The notes below the pieces were generated by a model. That model saw only the letters and a list, made by a program, of their open reading frames with translations. It was not told the origin of the DNA and searched no databases. This document shows, in pieces, positions 24,875 through 34,002 of a stretch of 56,851 nucleotides of DNA. Source of the DNA: a virus; IMG/VR virus record IMGVR_UViG_3300034082_002860, positions 1-56,851 of that record; one strand, given 5' to 3'. The position numbers and the translations under genes were made by a program. Positions within the stretch are counted from its first letter, which is position 1. The number at the start of each line of letters is the position of its first letter.

Positions 24875-25462
24875 ATGAATTTTGAATCTGTAACAAACTT
24901 TGAAAAGGAGATTGCCAAATTTTTTGGGTCTCCTTTTGCTATTGCTGTGGATAGTTGCACCCACGGTATTGAATTGGCATTAAGATACACAAGTGAAAAA
25001 GAAATCCTTGTACCAAAAAGAACTTACTTATCAATTCCATTTTTAGCTAATAAGATGGGACTTGATTTGTTTTGGAAAGATGAACAATGGGTTGATTACT
25101 ATTATCTTACACACAACATAATTGATGCTGCGGTTCTTTGGAAAAAAGATAGTTATATACCGGGGACATTTATGGGATTGAGTTTTCAATTCCAAAAACA
25201 TCTATCGTTAGGTAGAGGTGGTATGTTATTAACTGACAATGAAGAAGCTGCAATTCAAATTAAGAAGATGTCATATGATGGTAGGTTACCAAATATTCCA
25301 TGGAGAGACCAAAATATCGACACGTACGGTTACCATTATTATATGACACCTGAAACAGCAGAGAATGGTTTAAATAAACTACCAAAGGCAATTGAGACAG
25401 AACCGAAACAATGGGTCGTTACAGATTGGCCAGACCTAACAGAAATGAAAATTTTTAATTAA
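24875..25462 (+). CDS. Half-size DegT/DnrJ/EryC1 aminotransferase
   Basis: Protein of 195 residues against about 370-400 for the family. The visible parts are the N-terminal substrate region (IAVDSCTHGIELALRY), the late GTFMGLSFQFQKHLSLGRGG with Lys108 in the PLP-lysine position, and a short C-terminal part. The central PLP-ring and phosphate-binding region is shortened to a few dozen residues. It may be a minimal active form, a partner subunit, or a relic. Its stop overlaps the start of the first gmd by 1 nt, so it is in the operon and not obviously broken. Confidence 0.7.
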   Translation: MNFESVTNFEKEIAKFFGSPFAIAVDSCTHGIELALRYTSEKEILVPKRTYLSIPFLANKMGLDLFWKDEQWVDYYYLTHNIIDAAVLWKKDSYIPGTFMGLSFQFQKHLSLGRGGMLLTDNEEAAIQIKKMSYDGRLPNIPWRDQNIDTYGYHYYMTPETAENGLNKLPKAIETEPKQWVVTDWPDLTEMKIFN

Positions 25463-26436
25463 TGAAAAAAAGAGCACTTATCACGGGTATCAACGGAATG
25501 GATGGTTCACATTTAACGGACTTACTATTATCGAAAGGGTATGAGGTATATGGAATGGAGAGACGGAAGTCTAGTGAAGATAGAATTAACACATCTCACT
25601 TGATTGATAAGATAACATTTTTGAAGGGTGACTTAACTGACCAAAATTCTTTGGTTAGATGTATTAAAGAATCTCAACCACATGAAGTTTATAATTTGGC
25701 ATCACAATCATTTGTTGCAGATAGTTGGACAACACCTGAATCAATGGGTAACACCACAGGATTAGGTGTGTTAAGAATGTTAGAGGCAATTAGAGAGTAC
25801 GGTGATAAAGATGTTCGATTCTATCAAGCATCATCATCTGAAATGTTTGGTAAGATGATTGAGAATCCAGCAAGAGAAACTACAACATTCTATCCACGTT
25901 CACCATATGGTGTTGCAAAACTTTATGGACATTGGATTACCAAGAATTACAGAGAATCATATAATATGTTTAATTGTAGTGGTATTTTATTTAATCACGA
26001 AAGTGAAAGAAGAGGTATTCAATTTGTAACTCGTAAGATTACAGATGCTGTGGCTAAAATACATTTAGGTTTATCTGACAGCATTTCATTAGGTAATATG
26101 AAAGCTTTACGTGATTGGGGTTATTCTCCTGATTATGTGGAAGGTATGTGGTTAATGTTACAACAAGATGAACCAGATGATTATGTTTTATCTACGGGTG
26201 TCACAAGAAGTATTGAAGATTTCTTAAATGAGGCGTTTGCAATTATTGGGATTACCGATTGGTCAAATTATGTAAAGGTAGATGAAAGATATATGAGACC
26301 TGCGGAAGTTGACGTTCTTAGAGGAGATTCATCTAAAGCACAAGAAAAATTAGGTTGGGAACCTAAAACTTCATTCCCTGAATTAGTGAAGAGGATGGTT
26401 AATAATGATATTGAACTTTTAAAAAATACAAAATAG
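25462..26436 (+). CDS. gmd: GDP-mannose 4,6-dehydratase-like SDR, copy 1
   Basis: Protein of 324 residues: NAD(P) loop TGINGMDGSHL (8-18), ASSSEMFG (123-130), catalytic Y149-x3-K153 in SPYGVAKLYG, and FNHESERRG typical of GMD. It converts GDP-mannose to GDP-4-keto-6-deoxymannose, the precursor of GDP-fucose, GDP-perosamine, GDP-rhamnose or GDP-colitose. It is followed by a second gmd-like gene 1 nt later. Confidence 0.82.
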   Translation: MKKRALITGINGMDGSHLTDLLLSKGYEVYGMERRKSSEDRINTSHLIDKITFLKGDLTDQNSLVRCIKESQPHEVYNLASQSFVADSWTTPESMGNTTGLGVLRMLEAIREYGDKDVRFYQASSSEMFGKMIENPARETTTFYPRSPYGVAKLYGHWITKNYRESYNMFNCSGILFNHESERRGIQFVTRKITDAVAKIHLGLSDSISLGNMKALRDWGYSPDYVEGMWLMLQQDEPDDYVLSTGVTRSIEDFLNEAFAIIGITDWSNYVKVDERYMRPAEVDVLRGDSSKAQEKLGWEPKTSFPELVKRMVNNDIELLKNTK

Positions 26437-26437
26437 A

Positions 26438-27409
26438 ATGAAGAAAGCATTTATTACCGGTATTGCCGGACAAGATGGAAGTTATTTGGCTGAACATTTA
26501 TTAGATTTAGGTTATGAGGTACACGGTATCGTACGTAGAAACTCAACACCTGAACATCAAGAAAGTCGTATCGGTCATTTAGAAGATAAGGTAAAAACAT
26601 ATTACGGTGATTTAATTGATTACTCAACTTTACATAAGTTGTTAACTGAAATTCAACCTGATGAAATATATAACATTGGTGCTCAATCACACGTAAGAAT
26701 TAGTTACGATATACCTATTTTTACCGCACAATCAAATGCTATTGGTGTATTAAATATTTTAGAAGCATATAAAATATCGTGTCCTAACGCAAGATTCTAT
26801 CAAGCATCTTCATCTGAAATGTTTGGTTCGGCGGTGGATGAGGATGGGTTTCAAAGAGAATCTACTCGTATGAACCCTGTGTCACCTTATGGTTGTACAA
26901 AAGTATTTGGTTACAACATTGTTCGTAACTATCGTAATGCATTTAATTTATTTGCAACTAATGGTATTTTATTTAATCATGAATCACCGAGACGTGGTTC
27001 TAACTTCGTAACTAATAAAGTTGTTAAAGGTGCAGTTAGAATTAAATTAGGGTTACAGAATCAATTAGAAATGGGTAACATGGATGCTTATCGTGATTGG
27101 GGACATTCTAAAGATTATGTACGTGCAATGCATATGATTATGAATCACACAGTTGCTGACGACTTTGTTGTTGCAACAGGTGAGAGTAGATCTGTACGTG
27201 ATATGTGTAAGTATGTGTTTGGTCAATTAGGATTAAATTACGAAGACTACATTGTACAAAATCCTAAATTTTTAAGACCTGAAGAATTACCTTATTTGAA
27301 AGGTGATCATACAAAAATTAAAGAAACATTAGGTTGGGAACCAGAGTACACATTTGAGGGTATGATGGATGAAATGATTGATCATTGGATGAGAATTTAT
27401 AAAGCTTAA
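26438..27409 (+). CDS. gmd: GDP-mannose 4,6-dehydratase-like SDR, copy 2
   Basis: Protein of 323 residues: TGIAGQDGSYLAEHLL (7-22), QASSSEMFG, Y151-x3-K155 in SPYGCTKVFG, FNHESPRRGSNFVTNK. Closer to canonical bacterial Gmd than copy 1, especially around GQDGSYL and ESPRRG. Two adjacent paralogues with the same catalytic set suggest that one may have a changed substrate or act as a reductase (RMD-like). Confidence 0.88.
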   Translation: MKKAFITGIAGQDGSYLAEHLLDLGYEVHGIVRRNSTPEHQESRIGHLEDKVKTYYGDLIDYSTLHKLLTEIQPDEIYNIGAQSHVRISYDIPIFTAQSNAIGVLNILEAYKISCPNARFYQASSSEMFGSAVDEDGFQRESTRMNPVSPYGCTKVFGYNIVRNYRNAFNLFATNGILFNHESPRRGSNFVTNKVVKGAVRIKLGLQNQLEMGNMDAYRDWGHSKDYVRAMHMIMNHTVADDFVVATGESRSVRDMCKYVFGQLGLNYEDYIVQNPKFLRPEELPYLKGDHTKIKETLGWEPEYTFEGMMDEMIDHWMRIYKA

Positions 27410-27410
27410 C

Positions 27411-28259
27411 ATGAAAATATTAGTAACAGGTGGTGCTGGGTTTGTTGGTACCAATTTAATTAAAAGATTAGTAACTGAAGGTCATCAAATAACTTCAATT
27501 GACAACTACTCAACAGGATTAAGAAGTAATCATATTGATGGTGTTAGATATCTAAATGAAGATATTAGTTTTTGTTATAGAGATTGGGCTGTATTTGATA
27601 ATTTTGAGATTGTATATCATCTTGCCGCAATTGCAAGAATACAACCATCGTTTAAAGACCCGATAAATTATTTTAAAACTAACTCAAATGGTACAATGTA
27701 TATTGCAGAATTTTGTGTTAGAAATAATATCCCTTTGGTTTATGCTGGTAGTAGTTCTCACCACAGTGGTAAGTTTAAAAACCCTTATACGTTTAGTAAA
27801 GATGTTGGTGAAGAAATTGTTACATTATATCAAGAACATTTTGGATTAAATGCATCAATTGCAAGATTCTATAATGTCTATGGCCCATATCATTTAAAAA
27901 GTGGTGGATATTGTACATTAATTGGTGCGTGGGAGAAATCAATTGAAAATAACCAACCATTGACAATTTATGGTGATGGTACAAAAAGAAGAGATTTTAC
28001 ACATATAGACGATATTGTTGATGGATTAGTAAAAATATTTGAAAAAAATGCTTGGGGTCATATTTTTGAATTGGGTAGAGGAATAAACTTTTCAATAAAG
28101 GACATTGCTTTAATGTTTAATCGTGAGTTTATCTTTGCAGAAGATAAACCAGGGGAGGCTCAAGTAACTTTATGTGAAAATTATTTGGCAAAATTAATAT
28201 TGGACTGGCAACCAACTAAAAATATAAGTGATTATATTAAAAACTATTTAAATAAATAA
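27411..28259 (+). CDS. NAD-dependent sugar epimerase/dehydratase (SDR)
   Basis: Protein of 282 residues with GGAGFVGTNL (7-16), HLAAIARIQPS, Y126-x3-K130 in NPYTFSK, RFYNVYGPYH and GDGTKRRDFTHIDDIV, the extended SDR pattern of UDP-glucose 4-epimerases and their relatives. The usual SSSxxYG stretch is replaced by SSSHHSG. Epimerase, dehydratase or reductase activity cannot be told apart by eye. Confidence 0.78.
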   Translation: MKILVTGGAGFVGTNLIKRLVTEGHQITSIDNYSTGLRSNHIDGVRYLNEDISFCYRDWAVFDNFEIVYHLAAIARIQPSFKDPINYFKTNSNGTMYIAEFCVRNNIPLVYAGSSSHHSGKFKNPYTFSKDVGEEIVTLYQEHFGLNASIARFYNVYGPYHLKSGGYCTLIGAWEKSIENNQPLTIYGDGTKRRDFTHIDDIVDGLVKIFEKNAWGHIFELGRGINFSIKDIALMFNREFIFAEDKPGEAQVTLCENYLAKLILDWQPTKNISDYIKNYLNK

Positions 28260-28263
28260 AAGA

Positions 28264-28839
28264 ATGAATATAGAATTCGTAATACCAACATACAATAGAC
28301 CACATCAATTAATGAGTGTAATATGTTCTATATTTTCTCAAACATCACCCAATTGGAAAATACATGTTGTTGCAGATGCATTTTACGATGGATATCAAAA
28401 AGTAAAAGATTATTTTGAAAATGATGAAAGAATTAAATTTACAGAATTAAACGGTCCACATATGGATTGGGGACACACCGCTAGAAATTATGGATTACAA
28501 AATACAACTGAAGAATGGGTAGTGATGACAGGTGATGATAATTATTATGTACCAATTTTTGTTCAAGATTTTTTAAACGAAGTTGATGTCAATACTCATT
28601 TTGTTTATTGTAATATGGTACATAATTGGACACAACAACAATATTTAGTTATCAATTCAAGACCAATAGCTGGTGCAATAGATATTGGTAATTTTATGAC
28701 AAGAACTCAACTTTCAAATAAATTAAAAATAAACATTACTAAAGGGGATGCTGATGGTTTATTTGTTGAAGAATACTTATTAAAATACCCACATGGAACT
28801 ATAAAAAAAATAAATAAAGTTCTTTATGTACATAATTAA
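28264..28839 (+). CDS. Glycosyltransferase family 2
   Basis: Protein of 191 residues with an N-terminal VIPTYNRPHQLMSVICSI, an acidic MTGDDNYYVP (DD-type metal motif) and a short C-terminal region. Typical but compact GT2. Four nt follow the epimerase stop. Acceptor unknown. Confidence 0.82.
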   Translation: MNIEFVIPTYNRPHQLMSVICSIFSQTSPNWKIHVVADAFYDGYQKVKDYFENDERIKFTELNGPHMDWGHTARNYGLQNTTEEWVVMTGDDNYYVPIFVQDFLNEVDVNTHFVYCNMVHNWTQQQYLVINSRPIAGAIDIGNFMTRTQLSNKLKINITKGDADGLFVEEYLLKYPHGTIKKINKVLYVHN

Positions 28840-28845
28840 AATAAT

Positions 28846-29838
28846 ATGAAAATACTAATTACAGGTGTTGCTGGATTACTTGGATCAAGATTATCTGATT
28901 GGATAATTGAAAATAAACCAGAAGTTCAAATTGTCGGTATTGACGATTTAAGTGGTGGATACATTGAAAATGTTAACTCAAAAGTTGAGTTGTGGCAAAT
29001 GAATTTGGTTAATGGTAACATTTCAGAATGTTTTGAAAGACATCAATTTGATTACGTTTATCACATGGCAGCATATGCCGCTGAGGGGTTATCTCCATTC
29101 ATTAGAAGTTATAATTACCAAAACAATTTAGTAGCGACGTCACGTGTTATAAATGAATGTATTAAACATGATGTTAAAAGATTGGTGTTCACGTCAACAA
29201 TGGCAGTATATGGTCATGGTAATGGGGATATATTTGATGAAAAACAAGTACCTTGTCCTGTTGATCCATATGGTATTGCAAAATATGCCTGTGAAATGGA
29301 TATTAAGGTCGCTGGTGAACAGCATGGTCTTGATTGGTGTATCATTAGGCCACATAATGTATATGGTGTTAAACAGAACATATGGGACAAATATCGTAAC
29401 GTATTAGGTATTTGGATGTATCAACATATGAATGGTGAACCAATGTCAATCTTTGGTGACGGTGAACAAAAAAGAGCATTTAGTTTTATTGATGATTGTT
29501 TAGAACCGTTATGGAAAGCTTCACAACAAGAAAATTGTTCTAAAGAAATTATTAATTTAGGTGGGACAGGTCATTATACAATTAATGAAGCAAATGAAAC
29601 ATTAAAAGAAGTAATAAAAGATGGTCAAACAGTATATAAAGAACAAAGACATGAAGTAAAAATTGCCGTACCGACTTGGCAAAAATCTGTAGATTTATTG
29701 GGTTATGAAGATAAGACGACATTATACGATGGATTATCTCAAATGTGGGAATGGGTACAAAAACAACCTAATCGTAAAAGATTTGTTTGGGGAAATTATG
29801 AGGTGGATAAAGGAATTTATAGTTTTTGGAAAAAATAA
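28846..29838 (+). CDS. NAD-dependent sugar epimerase/dehydratase (SDR)
   Basis: Protein of 330 residues with ITGVAGLLGSRL (5-16), HMAAYAAEGLS, TSTMAVYG, catalytic Tyr and Lys in YGIAKYACE (around residue 142) and RPHNVYGVKQN. An extended SDR of the GalE/WbpP type, with a C-terminal extension (about 300-330). TAATG coupling to the next gene. Confidence 0.8.
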   Translation: MKILITGVAGLLGSRLSDWIIENKPEVQIVGIDDLSGGYIENVNSKVELWQMNLVNGNISECFERHQFDYVYHMAAYAAEGLSPFIRSYNYQNNLVATSRVINECIKHDVKRLVFTSTMAVYGHGNGDIFDEKQVPCPVDPYGIAKYACEMDIKVAGEQHGLDWCIIRPHNVYGVKQNIWDKYRNVLGIWMYQHMNGEPMSIFGDGEQKRAFSFIDDCLEPLWKASQQENCSKEIINLGGTGHYTINEANETLKEVIKDGQTVYKEQRHEVKIAVPTWQKSVDLLGYEDKTTLYDGLSQMWEWVQKQPNRKRFVWGNYEVDKGIYSFWKK

Positions 29839-30254
29839 TGAAAAAAGTATATACTGGTGGTACGTTTGATTTGTTTCATAGAGGACATGTCAATTTTTTG
29901 AAACAATGTAAAGAAATTGGTGATTATATTGTTGTGTCATTAAATACTGACGATTTCATCTATAGATATAAAGGAAAATACCCAATAATGAATTACGAAG
30001 AAAGACGTGATGTTTTATTAGGTTGTCGATATGTTGATGAGGTTATACCAAATACTGATGGTGAAGATTCTAAACCGGCAATATTGACTATTAATCCAAA
30101 ATTCGTTATAATTGGTAGTGATTGGGCGAAGAAAGACTACTATGGACAAATGAATTTTACCCAACAATGGTTAGATGATAATGGAATCATTTTAGTTTAT
30201 TTACCATACACTGAAAACATATCCACAACATTAATTAAAGAAAAATTAAAATGA
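29838..30254 (+). CDS. Cytidylyltransferase-like nucleotidyltransferase (TagD type)
   Basis: Protein of 138 residues; I start at 29838 on the ATG that overlaps the previous stop. It contains GGTFDLFHRGHVN with the HRGH nucleotide-binding motif (14-17), EERRDVLLGCRYVDEVI and ENISTTLIKEKL. This is the glycerol-3-phosphate cytidylyltransferase/HldE-C family. It could make CDP-glycerol, or activate a sugar phosphate. A role making a nucleotide-sugar donor for neighbouring enzymes fits. Confidence 0.85.
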   Translation: MKKVYTGGTFDLFHRGHVNFLKQCKEIGDYIVVSLNTDDFIYRYKGKYPIMNYEERRDVLLGCRYVDEVIPNTDGEDSKPAILTINPKFVIIGSDWAKKDYYGQMNFTQQWLDDNGIILVYLPYTENISTTLIKEKLK

Positions 30255-31471
30255 AAAAATTATTTAGTTTAGGTGAATTATATGTATCTGACTTTATTAA
30301 ACAAGATGAAGATGCGAGAGCGGGTAAACATGATTTATCGTTGGTAATCGATGAAAGATATGGTGCGGCGAGATTAGAAAAATGTACACCAATCCATTCT
30401 ATGTTTGGTAAATATTGGTATCGTAGTGGTGTTAATGCGACCATGAAGAAAGAATTATCAGATATTGTTGATAGTATAGTTAAAGTACAGAAACTTGAAA
30501 AAGATGACTTGTGGTTAGATATAGCATGTAACGATGGAACATTATTAAGTTACGTACCTAAACACATATCTAAATTAGGTATTGATCCAGCCGACGAGAC
30601 ATTTGCAATAGAATCTAGAAGAGTTTCAGATGAAATTATTCAGGATTACTTCACGTTGGAAACATTCAAAGGTTCTAAATTTTCTTTAAAGAAAGCTAAG
30701 GTAATAACTTGTATTGCAATGTTTTATGATTTAGATGAACCATCTATTTTCTTAAAAGATGTTATTGAGGTATTGGATGATGATGGGTTATTTGTACTTC
30801 AAATGAGTTATACACCATTAATGTTAAAACAATTGGCATTTGATAATATATGTCATGAACACGTATATTATTGGTCATTAATGTCGTTACAAAAATTAAT
30901 GAATGATGTGGGATTAAAAATTGTAGACTGTCAATTAAATGATTTGAACGGTGGTAGTTTCAGAATATATATTAAAAAAGAAAATTCCGATATAACTAAA
31001 TTTGCGACAAGACCATATAGAGATGTTTGTGATGTTAGGATTGAATCCGTACTTAAATGGGAAGAAACGCAACATTTAGATTCGTTAAATACATGGTTAG
31101 ATTTTTTTCAAGGTATTGAAGATTTAAAGAAACAAACTGTAGATTTTATTAAAGAAGAAAAATCAAAAGGTAAAAAGATTTGTGGTTACGGTGCCTCAAC
31201 TAAAGGGAACACATTATTACAGTACTTTGGTTTAGATAATACATTAATTGATGCTATCGCTGAACGTAGTCCATACAAATATGGTTATAAAACAATTGGA
31301 ACAAACATACCAGTAATATCCGAAGATGACGTTAGGTCAATGAATCCTGATTATTTATTAATATTACCGTGGCATTTCATATCTGAGTTCACAAAAAGAG
31401 AAGAAGAATACTTAAATAAAGGTGGAAAATTAATTGTACCTTGTCCTAAATTTGAAATAATTAAAAAATAA
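30251..31471 (+). CDS. TylCIII/NovU-type sugar C-methyltransferase
   Basis: Protein of 406 residues with a central SAM domain (LWLDIACNDGTLLSYVP, LFVLQMSYTPLMLKQLAFDN) and the C-terminal domain KKICGYGASTKGNTLLQYFG, then YLLILPWHF, as in NDP-hexose C-methyltransferases such as TylC3. The usual N-terminal Cys-rich zinc domain is missing or strongly reduced: only the 50 residues before the SAM domain remain. Would branch a keto-sugar intermediate by adding a carbon. Fits the keto-deoxysugar enzymes of the window. Confidence 0.82.
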   Translation: MKKLFSLGELYVSDFIKQDEDARAGKHDLSLVIDERYGAARLEKCTPIHSMFGKYWYRSGVNATMKKELSDIVDSIVKVQKLEKDDLWLDIACNDGTLLSYVPKHISKLGIDPADETFAIESRRVSDEIIQDYFTLETFKGSKFSLKKAKVITCIAMFYDLDEPSIFLKDVIEVLDDDGLFVLQMSYTPLMLKQLAFDNICHEHVYYWSLMSLQKLMNDVGLKIVDCQLNDLNGGSFRIYIKKENSDITKFATRPYRDVCDVRIESVLKWEETQHLDSLNTWLDFFQGIEDLKKQTVDFIKEEKSKGKKICGYGASTKGNTLLQYFGLDNTLIDAIAERSPYKYGYKTIGTNIPVISEDDVRSMNPDYLLILPWHFISEFTKREEEYLNKGGKLIVPCPKFEIIKK

Positions 31472-31474
31472 AAA

Positions 31475-32575
31475 ATGAATATTAGTTTTGTACTAGCGGT
31501 TTATAATAAATTAGAATTAACAAAAGAATGTTACAAACATCTACGTAAGATTTATCCTAAATCTCCATTAGTAATTAGTAGTGGTGGTTCAAGTGATGGT
31601 ACTAAAGAATGGTTAGAATCTTTAGAAGATGAAAACTTATCTTTCTTTCACGATGATGATAGATTAACATTCTCTGAAACTTATAATGCTGGTATTGATT
31701 TAGTTGACACTGAAAAATTAGTTCTAATCCATAATGATATGGTTATTAGTAAAGGGTTTTTAGAAAATTTAGATAGATTATTAGATGAAAATCCGAATAC
31801 ATTATTATCATATACCACAATTGAACCTCCGATATTTGCTGGACATCAAAGACCTGGTAAAGTAATATTGGATATGGGTACAGGTTTTGATAACTTTAAT
31901 AAAAAATTGTTTGATAAGTACGTTAAACAAAATAAAGATAAATGTGAACTTTACGATGGTGCCGTTTTCTTTATGAGTGGACGTAAAGATATGTTTGTTG
32001 ATTTGGGTGGTTTTGATGGATTTAGTTTTGTTCCATGTTTTTGTGAAGATGATGATTTTTTAATTAGAGCAAAATTAAAAGGATATAAATTAAAGACAAC
32101 TGAATGTGCTATCACATATCATTTCGTGTCTCAAACATCAAGATTTAGTGATGAAATGAAAGATAAAAGACAAAATATTGAAATATTCTCAAATAGAAAT
32201 TTTGTTAGAAAATGGGGAATTCCAATTTCAACATTTAATCAAGTAAATTATCAACAAAAAGAAGATTTCTCATATAAGAATTTAAATATAGGATTAACAA
32301 TAAATGACGATAGTAATTTAGTTTTATTAGAACCATTCTTTAATAAAATTAATTTGGGTACAGTTCCTCAAGATTATATTGATGCTGAACAACCAACGAC
32401 TCGTTATAATTTAAAATCTAAATTTGAAAATTATGATGATGTTGATGTTATGGTAAAATTAACATCTGTTTTAACACAAGAAGATTTTAACAATATAATA
32501 GTATTGAAGATGATTATTCAGGAATACGAACCTGGTATGTACAGTATTGGTAATTTATCTGTGGAAATTAAATAA
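31475..32575 (+). CDS. Glycosyltransferase family 2
   Basis: Protein of 366 residues with SFVLAVYNKLELTKECYKHL, DDDRLTFSETYNAG, LIHNDMVISKGF, then GGFDGFSFVPCFCEDDDFLIRAKLKGY with the C-terminal EDD acidic cluster. Clear GT2. Last gene of the plus-strand operon; the strands converge 1 nt after its stop. Confidence 0.88.
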   Translation: MNISFVLAVYNKLELTKECYKHLRKIYPKSPLVISSGGSSDGTKEWLESLEDENLSFFHDDDRLTFSETYNAGIDLVDTEKLVLIHNDMVISKGFLENLDRLLDENPNTLLSYTTIEPPIFAGHQRPGKVILDMGTGFDNFNKKLFDKYVKQNKDKCELYDGAVFFMSGRKDMFVDLGGFDGFSFVPCFCEDDDFLIRAKLKGYKLKTTECAITYHFVSQTSRFSDEMKDKRQNIEIFSNRNFVRKWGIPISTFNQVNYQQKEDFSYKNLNIGLTINDDSNLVLLEPFFNKINLGTVPQDYIDAEQPTTRYNLKSKFENYDDVDVMVKLTSVLTQEDFNNIIVLKMIIQEYEPGMYSIGNLSVEIK

Positions 32576-32576
32576 C

Positions 32577-33224
32577 TTAATCGTTATTTCCAAAAGCATA
32601 TATTCCTAAATGTTTTATATCCATACTTAAAATTGTATCAATATAAACATTAAATTCATTTAATCTTAATTTAGTTAATAACATAAAATCTTCACCGTAC
32701 CAATCTTGAGTGTCTCCTTTATATGTGAATTCAAAATATGGTTTTTGTAATGAACTGAAAATTTCTGTTTTCATTAACATACAACCCATTCCAACACCTT
32801 CAACTTTTATTAAATCATCTTTAGGTTCTAATGGTAACCAACTATCCCAATTTCCTAAATCGGTATATGCAACAGTTTTTAAAGGTTTAGACCTTTTCAT
32901 GTAATTACAAGCAACAATATCTTTATTATGTGATAATAGTCTTAATGCGGTTGTGGATGGAAACATCATATCACTGTCTAACCACAAAACATAATCACAT
33001 TTAATATCTTTAGCATTTTCAATTAACTTTTCTCTTTGGTTTAAAAGAATAGTACTGGAATCAAAAAACAAATATGTATCAATACCAGCTTCGGATGTTG
33101 TTTTAATTAATTGTGCCAAACAATAAGCGAATTGTGAATGGACAGTATCTCTAGTTGGTACTAAAATTGCAAGTTTAGTTGGTTTACTATCCCATAGTGA
33201 ACTATTTTGTATTGATTTACTCAT
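32577..33224 (-). CDS. GT-A glycosyltransferase-like protein
   Basis: Protein of 215 residues with ILVPTRDTVHSQFAYCLAQL, YVLWLDSDMMFP (DSD metal motif), a variable centre and DWYGEDFMLLTKLRLNEFNVYIDT. This resembles phage and viral Anp1/GT2-like glycosyltransferases. First gene of the minus-strand half; overlaps the upstream gene's stop by 4 nt. Confidence 0.72.
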   Translation of the reverse strand: MSKSIQNSSLWDSKPTKLAILVPTRDTVHSQFAYCLAQLIKTTSEAGIDTYLFFDSSTILLNQREKLIENAKDIKCDYVLWLDSDMMFPSTTALRLLSHNKDIVACNYMKRSKPLKTVAYTDLGNWDSWLPLEPKDDLIKVEGVGMGCMLMKTEIFSSLQKPYFEFTYKGDTQDWYGEDFMLLTKLRLNEFNVYIDTILSMDIKHLGIYAFGNND

Positions 33225-33664
33225 GTGCCAGGTATATTGTCGGTAATTTTATCTTTTTGTGTTGTGAAATTTTGTGCTAATGAAATTAATTCCTCAACTC
33301 TTTTTGTTAACAATTGATAATCACTCACAGGTAAATTGCTAATCGTTGTAAATGTTAATCTTGAATAAACATTAGTAAGGAGGATATCAACAGATGCTAT
33401 CCTTGCCCATTTTTCAATAAAACATATTCTTGATATGTTTTCATCATTTTCCAATAAACCTTTTATAATTTTATCATCGTAAGATGTGAGTATCTCATTA
33501 AGTATGGTATGTTCTTCTTTGAAAGATGGAATAAATGATAGGAAACAGGTCAATTTAAGACGTTTAACAAACTTGATGAGTCTTTCTCTATCAAAGTTAA
33601 TTCCGTTCCATTTAACGTATTGTAATTCGTATTTTGAGGGGTAGTTTTTATAACGTAAATCCAT
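33221..33664 (-). CDS. Uncharacterised 147-residue protein
   Basis: Mostly helical, hydrophobic-rich soluble protein with SYDDKIIKGLLENDENISRI and a Cys-poor core. No motif recognised. Overlaps the glycosyltransferase gene by 4 nt, and a TTCA-N10-TTATATTATA element lies 4 nt before the start, so the pair forms one transcript. Confidence 0.55.
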   Translation of the reverse strand: MDLRYKNYPSKYELQYVKWNGINFDRERLIKFVKRLKLTCFLSFIPSFKEEHTILNEILTSYDDKIIKGLLENDENISRICFIEKWARIASVDILLTNVYSRLTFTTISNLPVSDYQLLTKRVEELISLAQNFTTQKDKITDNIPGT

Positions 33665-33668
33665 ACAT

Positions 33669-33694
33669 TATAATATAAGAAAAAAAGGTGAAAA
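33669..33694 (-). promoter_or_regulatory. TTCA-N10-TTATATTATA element (putative phage promoter)
   Basis: Minus strand TTTTCA, 10 nt, TTATATTATA, 4 nt, ATG at 33664. Exact spacing match to 5770-5796 and 44659-44685. Confidence 0.5.
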
Positions 33695-33701
33695 TGTAAA
33701 A

Positions 33702-33920
33702 TTAATATGTACCTGATCCTGATAAACCACCGAAATTTGAAGATTCTAATGTTTGCGATCCGCTTGGAATACTTGCGACGTTTGAATATGAACGGTTACG
33801 ACCAACGCCTAAAGTTGAATTTAATCCTACCTGTACCGCTCCTGGTGATACTGCTAATCCCAAGACTACACTTATCCTTCCCATACTTACTTCGGTTCCC
33901 GTTGCTGGTACTGTACCCAT
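33702..33920 (-). CDS. Small putative virion protein (72 aa)
   Basis: Gly/Ser-rich, low in charge, with MGTVPATGTEVSMGRISVVLG at the start. This resembles short structural proteins of phages that begin with a P-x-[ST]-G turn followed by [IV]S. It is preceded by the AGTATTTATA element and lies next to the tail-fibre gene. A virion or tail-tip part is plausible but not shown. Confidence 0.5.
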   Translation of the reverse strand: MGTVPATGTEVSMGRISVVLGLAVSPGAVQVGLNSTLGVGRNRSYSNVASIPSGSQTLESSNFGGLSGSGTY

Positions 33921-33949
33921 GATATATTTCTTTTAACTAAGTTCTTTGT

Positions 33950-33959
33950 TATAAATACT
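33950..33959 (-). promoter_or_regulatory. AGTATTTATA element (putative late promoter)
   Basis: AGTATTTATA on the minus strand, 29 nt before the ATG at 33920. It overlaps an 11-bp perfect inverted repeat (33956-33966 with 33978-33988, 11-nt loop) that follows the tail-fibre stop and may be a terminator-like structure. Confidence 0.45.
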
Positions 33960-33988
33960 CACTATACTTTTTTAGGATATAGTGAGTA
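33956..33988. terminator. 11-bp inverted repeat after tail-fibre gene
   Basis: TACTCACTATA (33956-33966) pairs perfectly with TATAGTGAGTA (33978-33988) across an 11-nt loop. In the tail-fibre direction it is followed by TTTATAAC, a weak T-run, so termination may be inefficient. It shares bases with the promoter-like element of the next gene. Confidence 0.4.
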
Positions 33989-34002
33989 TTAATTTATTTT
34001 AA

